Shown here: positions 34,772-43,241 of the stretch, in pieces
How positions within the stretch are numbered: position 1 is the stretch's first letter
How the letters are laid out: the number at the start of each line of letters is the position of its first letter
Origin: Paraferrimonas sedimenticola
Lineage (GTDB): Bacteria > Pseudomonadota > Gammaproteobacteria > Enterobacterales > Shewanellaceae
Direction: 5' to 3'
DNA length: 64,000 bases
Assembly (NCBI RefSeq): GCF_002282855.1
Contig: NZ_NRIR01000002.1
Location: 62,001 to 126,000 of the forward strand
Made by a program: the position numbers and the translations under genes
The notes under the pieces: generated by a model
What the model saw: only the letters and a program-made list of their open reading frames with translations
Databases searched by the model: none
What the model was told of the DNA's origin: nothing

Positions 34772-34895
34772 GCTGAGATCCAAAATTCTGAAATTGGCGC
34801 TTATTGTATGTGAGTTTTTCGCAAACGCGCAATAGACGCTATACCAGCCCTAAGGTACACTCGCTGCTTGATTTTATTCGTCTTTGTTGAGTCTT

Positions 34896-35594
34896 ATGGC
34901 CTGCATTCTCAAATGTCACGCACGCGCTCCCCAGTCACTAGACGTGGACTGGTTGGATGCCGAACATTGGTTACACACCAAGCATCTGGTGGGGTACTCC
35001 AGTGGTCGTAACAAAGCGTATTTCATCGATTACCAAGAGAACAAATGGGTGTTGCGCCATTATTACCGCGGCGGTCTGGTGGGCAAGGTTAATCGCGATC
35101 AGTTTTTGTATACCGGTCGCCAACGCACTCGCGCATTTGCCGAGTTCGATTTGCTAACCCGCATGCACAAACTGGGGTTGCCGGTTCCCAAGGTTGTGGC
35201 GGCGCGAATTTGTCGCAATGGGCTTTGGTATCGCAATGATATTCTGATTGAGCGTTTGGACGCTAAAGACTTATTGGCGGTGCTGGCGGCTAAGCCTTTG
35301 ACCAAGGCGCAGTATCAGCAACTGGGCCAGGTGATTGCTCAGTTTCACCAGCACAAGCTGTACCATGCCGATCTCAACATCAAGAACATTCTGTTCGACG
35401 GCGACCAGTTCTACTTGATTGACTTTGATAGAGGCGAGTTTCGCGAAAATACCGGCAGCTGGTGTCAGTCCAACCTAAAACGCTTGTTGCGCTCGTTTCG
35501 CAAAGAGGCGCAACGGCACGCGCCGCTGCACTGGAGCGAGTCGGACTGGCAAGCGCTAGAGTCAGGCTATCGCGAGGCAATGATTCCTAAGTGA
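34896..35594 (+). CDS. kdkA: Kdo kinase
   Basis: About 232 residues of the 3-deoxy-D-manno-octulosonic acid kinase family, which phosphorylates Kdo at position 4 on lipid A precursor. It has a protein-kinase-like fold: the WVLRHYYRGGLVGKV segment (the family hallmark), the catalytic loop HADLNIKNILFD (about residue 156) and the metal-binding FYLIDFDRGEF. ATG 34896 is preferred over a TTG upstream. Kdo kinase usually occurs in species with a single Kdo, such as Haemophilus, Vibrio and Shewanella. It is flanked by LPS genes on the other strand. Confidence 0.92.
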   Translation: MACILKCHARAPQSLDVDWLDAEHWLHTKHLVGYSSGRNKAYFIDYQENKWVLRHYYRGGLVGKVNRDQFLYTGRQRTRAFAEFDLLTRMHKLGLPVPKVVAARICRNGLWYRNDILIERLDAKDLLAVLAAKPLTKAQYQQLGQVIAQFHQHKLYHADLNIKNILFDGDQFYLIDFDRGEFRENTGSWCQSNLKRLLRSFRKEAQRHAPLHWSESDWQALESGYREAMIPK

Positions 35595-35602
35595 ATGGCG
35601 TC

Positions 35603-36877
35603 CTAGGGAAGTACGTCCGAGGAAATGGCGTCCAAATAGGGCGTTAACAAAGCAAAATGCCGATTTAGCGCGCCTTGGTTGGCGGCGACTATCTCGGCAC
35701 CGGCCTTACCCGCCTTGGCGGCTTGAGCTGGGTTATCGATAAAGCTGACAATGCGATTGGCCAAAGCTTGTGCCGAGTCAACCAAAACCAGATTCCCGGC
35801 ACCCTCGAGAGCGTCGGAAATTTCCGCAAAGTTATAGCGACTTGGCCCCATCATCACAGGTTTGGAAAACGCCGCTGGCTCCAGCGGATTATGACCGCCG
35901 CGCTCCATCAGAGAACCACCTACAAAGGCCATTTGGGTCGCACCGTAAAAGGTCAGCAATTGTCCCATGGTGTCGCCTACCAACACCTGAGTCTCTGGTT
36001 CGATACTTTGGCCTTCGGACCAGGCTTGCCAACGCAAATCCGCCTCGCTCAGCGCAGCTTTCGCAGTGTCGAACTTCTCTGGGTGTCGCGGCACCATCAC
36101 CATCAAGGCATCGGCGTGTTGTTTTAACACCTGTTGATGGGCACGGATAAGCGCATCAAACTCATTGGGGTGAACACTGCCTGCTACCCAGCTCGGTCGT
36201 TGCCACTGCTCGGCGAGGGCGCTAGCCGCAGCAATTTGTTCAGATGAGAGCACCAAGTCGAATTTAAGGCTGCCCACTGAGTGCAACTGTTCCGAGTCTA
36301 CACCAAGCTGAGCAAAGCGTTGGGCTTCGGTTGGCGTTTGGATCATTAACTTATCCAGCGCTGTCAGCATAGGGCGAGTCAATCTAGGCCATTTGGCGTA
36401 TTGCTCAAACGACTTTTGTGACAGGCGAACGTTGGCCAGACACACAGCGCACTTGTGTTGTTTGAGTTGGTAAACCAGATTAGGCCAAAGTTCGGTTTCC
36501 ATGATCACACACAAACGCGGCTTGGCGCGTTTGACAAAGCGAGTGACCGCCCAGTTGATGTCCAGTGGCAGATAGCTGTGTTGATGCTGGCTTAAGCGTT
36601 GGCGAATCAAGCGCGAGCCGGTGGGACTGGAGCAGGTAATAAGCAACTTGAGCTTTGGATAGTCTTCCTCGATTTTGGCAATCAAGGGAAGCGCTGCCAG
36701 AGTCTCACCTATGGATACGCAGTGAATCAACACATCACAAGCCTGCCAATCGCGCAGCCCAAAGCGCTCGCGCCAACGACGATTGTATTCTGGGTCCTTA
36801 CGGGCACGAAGTTTCAGGTACAAAGCCAGCAAGGGCGTGAGCAGAAACAGCAGGGCTGCGTACAAATGTCGAGTCAT
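35603..36877 (-). CDS. waaA: Kdo transferase
   Basis: A 424-residue CMP-Kdo:lipid IVA Kdo transferase (GT30). An N-terminal membrane anchor (residues 6-22, LLFLLTPLLALYLKL) is followed by the first domain with HCVSIGETLAALPLI, where the Glu is the catalytic base. The nucleotide-binding domain has PRHPEKFDTA and FVGGSLMERGGHNPLEPA. It converges with kdkA (9 bp apart), whose product acts on the sugar it adds. Confidence 0.95.
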   Translation of the reverse strand: MTRHLYAALLFLLTPLLALYLKLRARKDPEYNRRWRERFGLRDWQACDVLIHCVSIGETLAALPLIAKIEEDYPKLKLLITCSSPTGSRLIRQRLSQHQHSYLPLDINWAVTRFVKRAKPRLCVIMETELWPNLVYQLKQHKCAVCLANVRLSQKSFEQYAKWPRLTRPMLTALDKLMIQTPTEAQRFAQLGVDSEQLHSVGSLKFDLVLSSEQIAAASALAEQWQRPSWVAGSVHPNEFDALIRAHQQVLKQHADALMVMVPRHPEKFDTAKAALSEADLRWQAWSEGQSIEPETQVLVGDTMGQLLTFYGATQMAFVGGSLMERGGHNPLEPAAFSKPVMMGPSRYNFAEISDALEGAGNLVLVDSAQALANRIVSFIDNPAQAAKAGKAGAEIVAANQGALNRHFALLTPYLDAISSDVLP

Positions 36878-36951
36878 TGGGGCTTGTGTTAAGTGGCGGA
36901 TAAATGCAATGCTAACATAATGCCCCAGCAGTCACAGAGACCTTGTTAGCA

Positions 36952-37596
36952 ATGAAAACAAAGGATCGAATTGTCCAGGCCAGCCTGGAACTATTTAATC
37001 AACAAGGTGAACGAAACGTCACAACCAATCATATTGCCGCTCATCTAAATATGAGCCCGGGCAATTTGTATTATCACTTTCGAAATAAGGAAGACATTAT
37101 TCGTTCGATATTTCAGGAATATCGAGCCCATTTAGAAGCGAATATTCAACCTTACGAAGCCCAGCAAGTCGATTTAGCTTTGCTAACCAGTTATTTTGAC
37201 AGCATTTTTAATCTGATGTGGCGATTTAGGTTTTTGTACGCCAACATGGTGGATATTTTAAACCGAGACGCAAAGCTGCAATCGGAATATATTGAAGTGC
37301 AAAGTCAGGTGTTAGATAGGATTGTTTTAATTTTCAATCAACTGCATCAAGAAGGTTTGTTGACACTGAGCCAGTCGCAGCTGCCAATTCTGGCGGATAC
37401 TATCAAGCTCACAGTGTCGTGCTGGATTAGCTATCGCCTATCTCAGTCCAGCGAAACTGAGATTACCCAGCCTCAAGTGTACGAAGGTTTACAACGGGTG
37501 TTGATGGTGTTTAAAGCCTATGCCAGTCCGGCGGCGCAAGCGGATATCGAAGCACTGCAACGACATTATGCTGTTAAAACACTGATGCCAGCCTAG
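36952..37596 (+). CDS. TetR/AcrR-family regulator
   Basis: About 214 residues. The N-terminal helix-turn-helix DNA-binding domain (residues 4-48) includes RIVQASLELFNQQGERNVTT and HLNMSPGNLYYHFRNKEDII. The ligand domain is rich in aromatic residues (FNLMWRFRFLYANMVDIL), which suggests a hydrophobic ligand. ATG 36952 is used. The target is not clear; waaA lies divergent upstream and mrcA convergent downstream. Confidence 0.9.
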   Translation: MKTKDRIVQASLELFNQQGERNVTTNHIAAHLNMSPGNLYYHFRNKEDIIRSIFQEYRAHLEANIQPYEAQQVDLALLTSYFDSIFNLMWRFRFLYANMVDILNRDAKLQSEYIEVQSQVLDRIVLIFNQLHQEGLLTLSQSQLPILADTIKLTVSCWISYRLSQSSETEITQPQVYEGLQRVLMVFKAYASPAAQADIEALQRHYAVKTLMPA

Positions 37597-37601
37597 AATT
37601 A

Positions 37602-37626
37602 AAAAACGCGAGCTTAGCTCGCGTTT
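37602..37626. terminator. Bidirectional terminator between tetR-type gene and mrcA
   Basis: CGCGAGC-TTA-GCTCGCG forms a 7-bp stem, with A5 on the left and T5 on the right, so it can stop transcripts on both strands. It lies in the 41-bp gap between convergent genes. Confidence 0.9.
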
Positions 37627-37637
37627 TTATTTACCCG

Positions 37638-40226
37638 TTATTCGAATAATTCCTGCTCTTCTTCCTGATCAAATAAGGTTTGCTCAGGCTCGCCACTTTG
37701 CACGTATTCTTGTGGCTCGGTGCCCTGAATAAAGTACTCAAATCGCGAGGTGTGGTCAGTATTGCGACTTAGCAGGCCAGTCTCTCGGTCAATGCGAACC
37801 GATACCACTTGCTCGGGCACTTGAGCCGAAACTTGTGGGGTGCCTTTAAGAGCGTCGCGCATAAACAAGTTCCAACCGGGACCTGCGGTTTTCGCACCGG
37901 CTTCCGCACCCATGGTTTGGCCCTGGCCAAGGTTGTTGTTCCAACTGGTGCGTCCCAATTGACGGTTGTGGTCGTCAAAGCCAACCCATACTGTGGTCAC
38001 CAGTTTAGGGTTAAAGCCGCTAAACCAAGTATCACGGGCCTCGTTGGTGGTTCCGGTTTTGCCGGCGATATCTCGGCGTTTGACGGTTTGTGCAGCACGC
38101 CAAGCGGTGCCGTTCCAGCCGGTTTTCTTGCTCCAATTGCCGCCACCCCAGACCGCACTTTTCATGGCCTCGGTGAGGAGAAAGGCGTGCTGTTGTGACA
38201 TCACTCGATCAGCGAGTCGCTCTTTTGGCAATGGGCATACCTTGGTTACTTCACTATCGTCAATGGCTTCATCAACAGCCAGCGCAAATCCAAGCTCGGT
38301 GGAGGCGGTCAAATTCGTCGGCTCGACTTGTTGCTCAGCCAGTAGGGTCTCGCAGTCGCTACAGGCCACTTTAGGCTCGGCGATAAACACCATTTGCTGA
38401 TCCGCATCGATGATCCGCTCGATAAAGTAGGGTTTCACCAAAAAACCACCGTTGGCGAATACTGAGTAGCCAGTGACTACGTCCAGCGGGGTTGCCGAGG
38501 CAGAGCCCAGCGCTAAGGATTCGTTGCGCGGCATATCGCTGCGATCAAAGCCAAAGCGAACCAGCGAGTCAATGGCGGCATCGATACCCACGTGTCGCAG
38601 TGCGCGCACTGCCATTACGTTAATTGACTGAGCCAGACCAACCCGCAGGCGAGTTGGGCCACCGTAAACATCCGGTGAGTTTTTCGGACGCCAAGCCACA
38701 CCTTGACGACGGTCCCACTGGTTAATCGGGGCGTTGTTGACCAAAGTCGCCAGGGTATAGTCGCGCTCTATCGCCGCGGCATAAATGAAAGGCTTGATGT
38801 TTGAGCCCAACTGGCGCTTGGCTTGAGTTACTCGGTTGTACTGGCTTTGGTTAAACGAGTAACCACCCACTAACGCTTTAAGCGCACCACTGTAGGGGTC
38901 CATTGACACAATCGCGCTACTGGCATCCGGCACTTGCGACAAGCGCCACGCCCCCGCTTGCTGACGAACCCAAATTAGATCGCCGCTAGTGAGCACATCG
39001 GCGACGGTTTTCGGCGCGGCACCTTGGCGAGTATCCGATACGTAAGCTCGAGCCCACTTGATACCATCCCAGTCCAACTCGATAGACTCACCACCTCGAA
39101 GTAGCACAGTCGCGCTTTTCTCTTCTATCTGAGTGACCACCGCCGGAGTCAGGTCTTGTTCGCGGCGTTGCTTGGCCAGATACTCGATGATCTGCTCTTG
39201 CGGCCAGGCTTCCTCTTGCCACAACTGAGCTTTTGGACCGCGATAGCCGTGGCGCTCGTCGTAGTCGTAAAGGTTTTGACGCAAGCTCTGTTGGGCCAAG
39301 CGTTGCAATCGCGAGTCCACCGTGGTGTATACCGAGAAACCGCCAGTGTAAGCCAGTTCTTCACCGTATTTGGCCACCATCTCGTCGCGCACCATTTCAG
39401 AGATATAAGGGGCGTACAGGTCAATTTCAGCGCCGTGGTATTTGGCGGATACCTCAGCATTACGCGCTTGTTGATATTCTTGCTGAGTGATTAGGTCCAG
39501 CTCTAACATGCGCCCAAGCACGACGTTGCGACGGGTTTTGCCTCGCTGCGGGTTGCGAATCGGGTTAGCCGCCGACGGGCTTTGAGGCATACCGGCAATC
39601 ATGGCGTACTGCGCCAGATTCAGGTCTTGAATGTCTTTGCCGTAGTAGACCTGAGCTGCCGCTCCCACACCGTAAGCGCGATTGCCAAAGAAACTGCGGT
39701 TTAGATACAGCTCCAGAATCTCGTCTTTGCTGAGCAGTTGTTCAATGTGCCAGGCCAAAAAGATTTCTTTGACCTTGCGAATGTAGGTTTTTTCTCGCGT
39801 TAAAAAGAAGTTTCGAGCCACCTGCATGGTGATGGTACTCGCACCCTGACTCTTCTTCCCGGTCGTCGCTACAATAAACGCAGCGCGCAGTATGCCTATG
39901 GGGTCTACCCCTTTGTGCTCGTAAAAGCGCGCATCCTCAGTCGCGAGCACCGCGTCGATCAAGGGTTGAGGGATTTGCTCAAACTGCAACGGAATTCGGC
40001 GCTTTTCGCCGAACTGAGAGATCAGCTGCCCGTCTGAGCTATAGATGCGCAGCGGGGTCTGCAGTTTTACCGTTTTTAAGGTAGTGACATCAGGAAGCTC
40101 TGGGCTGACGTACCAATAGGCGGCGGAGATTGCTAAAACTCCGAGCAGGGCCATCGCGGCCATCGACAGCAAAAGCCGTTTAATCCACTTCAAAGAGAAA
40201 ATCCTAGTTACTTGAGTGTTCGACAT
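37638..40226 (-). CDS. mrcA: Penicillin-binding protein 1A
   Basis: Bifunctional peptidoglycan synthase, up to 862 residues: a membrane anchor (about 15-36), a GT51 glycosyltransferase domain with EDARFYEHKGVDPIGI and a transpeptidase domain with the active serine in LGSNIKPF and the box GKTGTTNE. An OB-like insert lies between them. The frame opens at ATG 40226 but has no ribosome site there. A TTG at 40193 lies 8 bp after AGGA and gives KWIKRLLLS, which aligns with the MKFVKYFLI start of E. coli MrcA, so that start is quite likely the true one. LpoA, its lipoprotein activator, is encoded at 54890. Confidence 0.95.
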   Translation of the reverse strand: MSNTQVTRIFSLKWIKRLLLSMAAMALLGVLAISAAYWYVSPELPDVTTLKTVKLQTPLRIYSSDGQLISQFGEKRRIPLQFEQIPQPLIDAVLATEDARFYEHKGVDPIGILRAAFIVATTGKKSQGASTITMQVARNFFLTREKTYIRKVKEIFLAWHIEQLLSKDEILELYLNRSFFGNRAYGVGAAAQVYYGKDIQDLNLAQYAMIAGMPQSPSAANPIRNPQRGKTRRNVVLGRMLELDLITQQEYQQARNAEVSAKYHGAEIDLYAPYISEMVRDEMVAKYGEELAYTGGFSVYTTVDSRLQRLAQQSLRQNLYDYDERHGYRGPKAQLWQEEAWPQEQIIEYLAKQRREQDLTPAVVTQIEEKSATVLLRGGESIELDWDGIKWARAYVSDTRQGAAPKTVADVLTSGDLIWVRQQAGAWRLSQVPDASSAIVSMDPYSGALKALVGGYSFNQSQYNRVTQAKRQLGSNIKPFIYAAAIERDYTLATLVNNAPINQWDRRQGVAWRPKNSPDVYGGPTRLRVGLAQSINVMAVRALRHVGIDAAIDSLVRFGFDRSDMPRNESLALGSASATPLDVVTGYSVFANGGFLVKPYFIERIIDADQQMVFIAEPKVACSDCETLLAEQQVEPTNLTASTELGFALAVDEAIDDSEVTKVCPLPKERLADRVMSQQHAFLLTEAMKSAVWGGGNWSKKTGWNGTAWRAAQTVKRRDIAGKTGTTNEARDTWFSGFNPKLVTTVWVGFDDHNRQLGRTSWNNNLGQGQTMGAEAGAKTAGPGWNLFMRDALKGTPQVSAQVPEQVVSVRIDRETGLLSRNTDHTSRFEYFIQGTEPQEYVQSGEPEQTLFDQEEEQELFE

Positions 40227-40430
40227 TATATAAGCGCAGCAAAGCTTGTTGAAGATCGTCTTTCTTAATTAATTTTGTGGAATGTAGAAAATAATTTAAA
40301 AAATCCCACTTTTGTCCTCACAAAAATGGCACGCGTTTGTTAATGTGGTATCGTAGGTCAAGGTGGCGTAAATACCTATTTAAATAATAAAACTCATAAC
40401 AAAAACTCGTCTACTGACAATATTTTGGCT

Positions 40431-41516
40431 ATGGATATGCTATTAAAAATGTGGAAGCGTACTGCTCCTCAGATGGTTGGAATCGACATTGGTTCCCATG
40501 AAGTTAAAGCCATCATGCTTTCGAGTACGGCAGACGGATATAAGATCAGCGGTCACGCTTGTGCGCCCTTGCGCAAAGGCGTGGTAGTTAACCATGAAAT
40601 CAAGGACGTTGCAGCTGTGGTTGAAGCACTACAGCAGGTCAAACGTCGTCTCCCCAATTCCATTAAGCACGCTGCAGTGGCGGTATCTGGTTCTGCAGTG
40701 ATGACCAAGGTCATCTACATGGATGCGGCGTTGTCAGAAGACGAGCGCGAAGCTCATATCGAAATTGAAGCCGATAACCTAATTCCTTACCCGCTCGACG
40801 AAGTGAATATCGACTTTGAAGTCTTGGGGCCCAACTCCTCCGATCCAACCAAAGTTGACGTGCTACTCAGCGCTTGCCGTACCGAGAACGTGGACACCCG
40901 TGTCGATGCGCTTGCGGATGTGGACCTAGAAGCCAAGGTGGTGGACGTTGAAGGTTATGTGCTCGGGCGCAGTTTTGAACTGATTCGCGAGCAACTGCCA
41001 GAACAGGGCGATAACCAAGTGGTGGCCATGGTGGATGTGGGCGCGAGTATGACCACTATCGCGATTGTTGCCAACGGCGAAACCCAGTTTGTGCGCGAGC
41101 AGGCGTTTGGTGGCGAAGAGTTCACCCAAGCCATTATCTCTTTCTACGGTATGAGTTATGAGCAAGCCGAACAGGCCAAACAGTCGGGCGAGTTACCAGA
41201 AAACTACGAGTTTGAAGTACTGTCGCCATTCCAGACTCAACTACTTCAACAAATCAAACGCACCCTACAAATTTACTGCACTTCTTCGGGGCGCGAACAA
41301 ATCGACCATATCGTCCTTTCGGGTGGTACCGCTCGTCTTGAAGGTTTAGCTAAGTTGCTAACCAATGATTTGGGCATCAATACTTTGGTGGCCAATCCAT
41401 TCCAAGGACGATTGCACGCCAGTTCAGCGGACAGTGAACGTTTAAGCGGCAGCATTACCAAATACATGATTGCGGCTGGCTTGGCGCTAAGGAGCTACGG
41501 TCAATGGCGAACATAA
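40431..41516 (+). CDS. pilM: PilM, type IV pilus inner-membrane platform protein
   Basis: About 361 residues of an actin-like ATPase-fold protein at the cytoplasmic face of the type IV pilus machine. It has VGIDIGSHEVKAIML (phosphate 1 region), MVDVGASMTTIAIV and VLSGGTARLEGL. ATG 40431 (DMLLKMWKR) is taken as the start; ATG 40437 is also possible, and no strong ribosome site decides between them. It heads the pilMNOPQ operon, and its end overlaps pilN by 13 bp. Confidence 0.94.
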   Translation: MDMLLKMWKRTAPQMVGIDIGSHEVKAIMLSSTADGYKISGHACAPLRKGVVVNHEIKDVAAVVEALQQVKRRLPNSIKHAAVAVSGSAVMTKVIYMDAALSEDEREAHIEIEADNLIPYPLDEVNIDFEVLGPNSSDPTKVDVLLSACRTENVDTRVDALADVDLEAKVVDVEGYVLGRSFELIREQLPEQGDNQVVAMVDVGASMTTIAIVANGETQFVREQAFGGEEFTQAIISFYGMSYEQAEQAKQSGELPENYEFEVLSPFQTQLLQQIKRTLQIYCTSSGREQIDHIVLSGGTARLEGLAKLLTNDLGINTLVANPFQGRLHASSADSERLSGSITKYMIAAGLALRSYGQWRT

Positions 41517-42088
41517 ACCTATTACCTTGGCGTGAAGAAGCGCGCGAACAGAAAAAGCGCGACTACTATCTCGCACTTGTACTGACCAGTTTTGTCGGCG
41601 TGTTATTGGTTTACGTCAGCATGCTGGTGGTGGATGGCTGGATTCAAGACCAGCAAGCGCGCAACAAGTATTTACAAGACGAAATCGTGCTGCTCGACAA
41701 GCAAATCAAAGAAATTCGCGAAATCAAAGAGCGCAAGCGCGACATTGAACGTCGCACCGAAATTATCCTAAGTCTGCAAGAAGCTCGTAACTTGCCAACC
41801 CATGTGATGGACGAGTTAGTGCGTATCGTGCCACCGGGAATTTACATCAGCAATCTGGATAAGAAAGGCAGTCTGATTTGGATTGAAGGGCGCAGTGAGT
41901 CCAACAATCACGTGACCAATATGATGCGTAAGGTTAAGGCGTCTCAGTGGATGCACGACCCATCGATGAAATCGATTCACGCTCAACAAAGTGATTTACG
42001 TCAAATGCAACGCTTCAGTTTGCGCGTCGCCATCGACGACAAGAGCGACCTGGCGGAAAGCGCGGAAGCGAAAGGAGGGGTTCGATGA
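41504..42088 (+). CDS. pilN: PilN, type IV pilus assembly protein
   Basis: A 194-residue inner-membrane protein. The N-terminal ANINLLPWREEAR is the conserved motif that docks in the PilM groove, followed by a membrane helix (about 23-43), a coiled coil with repeated KQIKEIREIKERK charge patterns and a ferredoxin-like periplasmic domain. It pairs with PilO, whose gene overlaps its end by 4 bp. Confidence 0.95.
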   Translation: MANINLLPWREEAREQKKRDYYLALVLTSFVGVLLVYVSMLVVDGWIQDQQARNKYLQDEIVLLDKQIKEIREIKERKRDIERRTEIILSLQEARNLPTHVMDELVRIVPPGIYISNLDKKGSLIWIEGRSESNNHVTNMMRKVKASQWMHDPSMKSIHAQQSDLRQMQRFSLRVAIDDKSDLAESAEAKGGVR

Positions 42089-42699
42089 ACTGGAAAGAGA
42101 TCGACCTCAATGACATCGATTTGGAGAACATGGGCGGCTGGCCTATCCAAATCAAAATTGCGTTTGCGGTTATTTTGCTCGTCGGCGTGCTGTTTGGCGG
42201 GAACTATTTGTTCATCAGTGATCGCCTCGACAGCCTTGAGCGCGCCGAGGTGAAAGAGCAAGAGCTGCGCGAAGACTTTCAAATGAAATATCGCTTGGCC
42301 GCTAACTTGATGCTTTATCGTGCTCAGCTAAAAGAAATGGAATCCCGATTCAGCGAGCTCTTAAAAATGCTGCCATCAGAAAACGAAATGCCAGGGCTGA
42401 TTGACGACATGAGCTTTGTTGCTGCCGACGCTGGTCTGCGCATCGACAGTCTGGAGTGGGAGCAAGAGATCGAACGCGATTTTTATGTCGAGTTCCCAAT
42501 TCGCATGTCCGCCAGTGGCAGCTATCACGAGTACGGTGAGTTTGTCTCCGGTGTGGCTCGCTTGCCACGTATTGTTAGCTTGCACGATTTCAAAGTCACT
42601 AAGTCTGCCAGCGGTGGTGTTGACGTGGAAGTGTTGGCCAAAACCTACCGATTCAAGGAAGGGGCGGAGTTGCCAAAAACTCCGGCTAAGAAGGGGTAA
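42085..42699 (+). CDS. pilO: PilO, type IV pilus assembly protein
   Basis: A 204-residue partner of PilN. A membrane helix lies at about residues 24-46 (IKIAFAVILLVGVLFGG), then a coiled coil and a periplasmic domain with PSENEMPGLIDDMSFVAADAG. The PilN-PilO complex links PilM to PilP across the envelope. The gene overlaps pilN and is followed by pilP after 7 bp. Confidence 0.95.
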   Translation: MNWKEIDLNDIDLENMGGWPIQIKIAFAVILLVGVLFGGNYLFISDRLDSLERAEVKEQELREDFQMKYRLAANLMLYRAQLKEMESRFSELLKMLPSENEMPGLIDDMSFVAADAGLRIDSLEWEQEIERDFYVEFPIRMSASGSYHEYGEFVSGVARLPRIVSLHDFKVTKSASGGVDVEVLAKTYRFKEGAELPKTPAKKG

Positions 42700-42706
42700 C
42701 TAACTG

Positions 42707-43234
42707 ATGTTAAAACTATTACTTCTTAGTGCAGCTGTGATAATGTTAAGCGGTTGTAGCGGCGATCGCGCCGATCTGGAAGAGTTTGTGACCAGCACTA
42801 AAGCCAATCATGTGCCGGGTATTCCAAAGCTCAAGGAGCCACCAGAGTTCGAGCATTACGCGTATCAAGCGGAGCATTTGCGCAGCCCGTTTCAGCCGCC
42901 ACAAAGAGAATTAACCGAAGACGTCATCGACACCAGCAAGAACTGTCTGCAGCCAGATTTGAGCCGTCGAAAAGGACGCTTGGAAACCTTTGCTATTGAT
43001 AACCTGACCATGCGTGGCACGTTAGGTGATGGCGAAGATTTATGGGCACTGGTGGAAACTTCCGAAGCCAGTGTGTACCGCGTGGGTATTGGCGAGCACT
43101 TAGGCTTGTATCACGGTCAGGTCACTCAAGTTGACCGCAAGCAGATTGTGGTGCTGGAGTTGATTCCCGACGGAGCCGGGTGCTGGAACGAGCGCCAAAC
43201 CACTTTAGAGTTAATTGCGAACGCACAAGGATAG
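42707..43234 (+). CDS. pilP: PilP, type IV pilus lipoprotein
   Basis: A 175-residue lipoprotein; the signal ends in the lipobox LSGC (Cys17). The C-terminal beta domain (GTLGDGEDLWALVETSEASV ... VGIGEHLGLYHGQVTQV) binds PilQ, and the N-terminal linker binds PilN-PilO. It lies in the fixed pilMNOPQ order. Confidence 0.95.
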   Translation: MLKLLLLSAAVIMLSGCSGDRADLEEFVTSTKANHVPGIPKLKEPPEFEHYAYQAEHLRSPFQPPQRELTEDVIDTSKNCLQPDLSRRKGRLETFAIDNLTMRGTLGDGEDLWALVETSEASVYRVGIGEHLGLYHGQVTQVDRKQIVVLELIPDGAGCWNERQTTLELIANAQG

Positions 43235-43241
43235 TCCAAGG

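Noticed and set aside
40334-40349. Possible sigma-54 promoter before pilM (TGGCACGCGTTTGTTA)
   Set aside because: The -24 part is perfect, but there is no GC at the required distance (-12 reads TGTT), so sigma-54 RNA polymerase should not use it.
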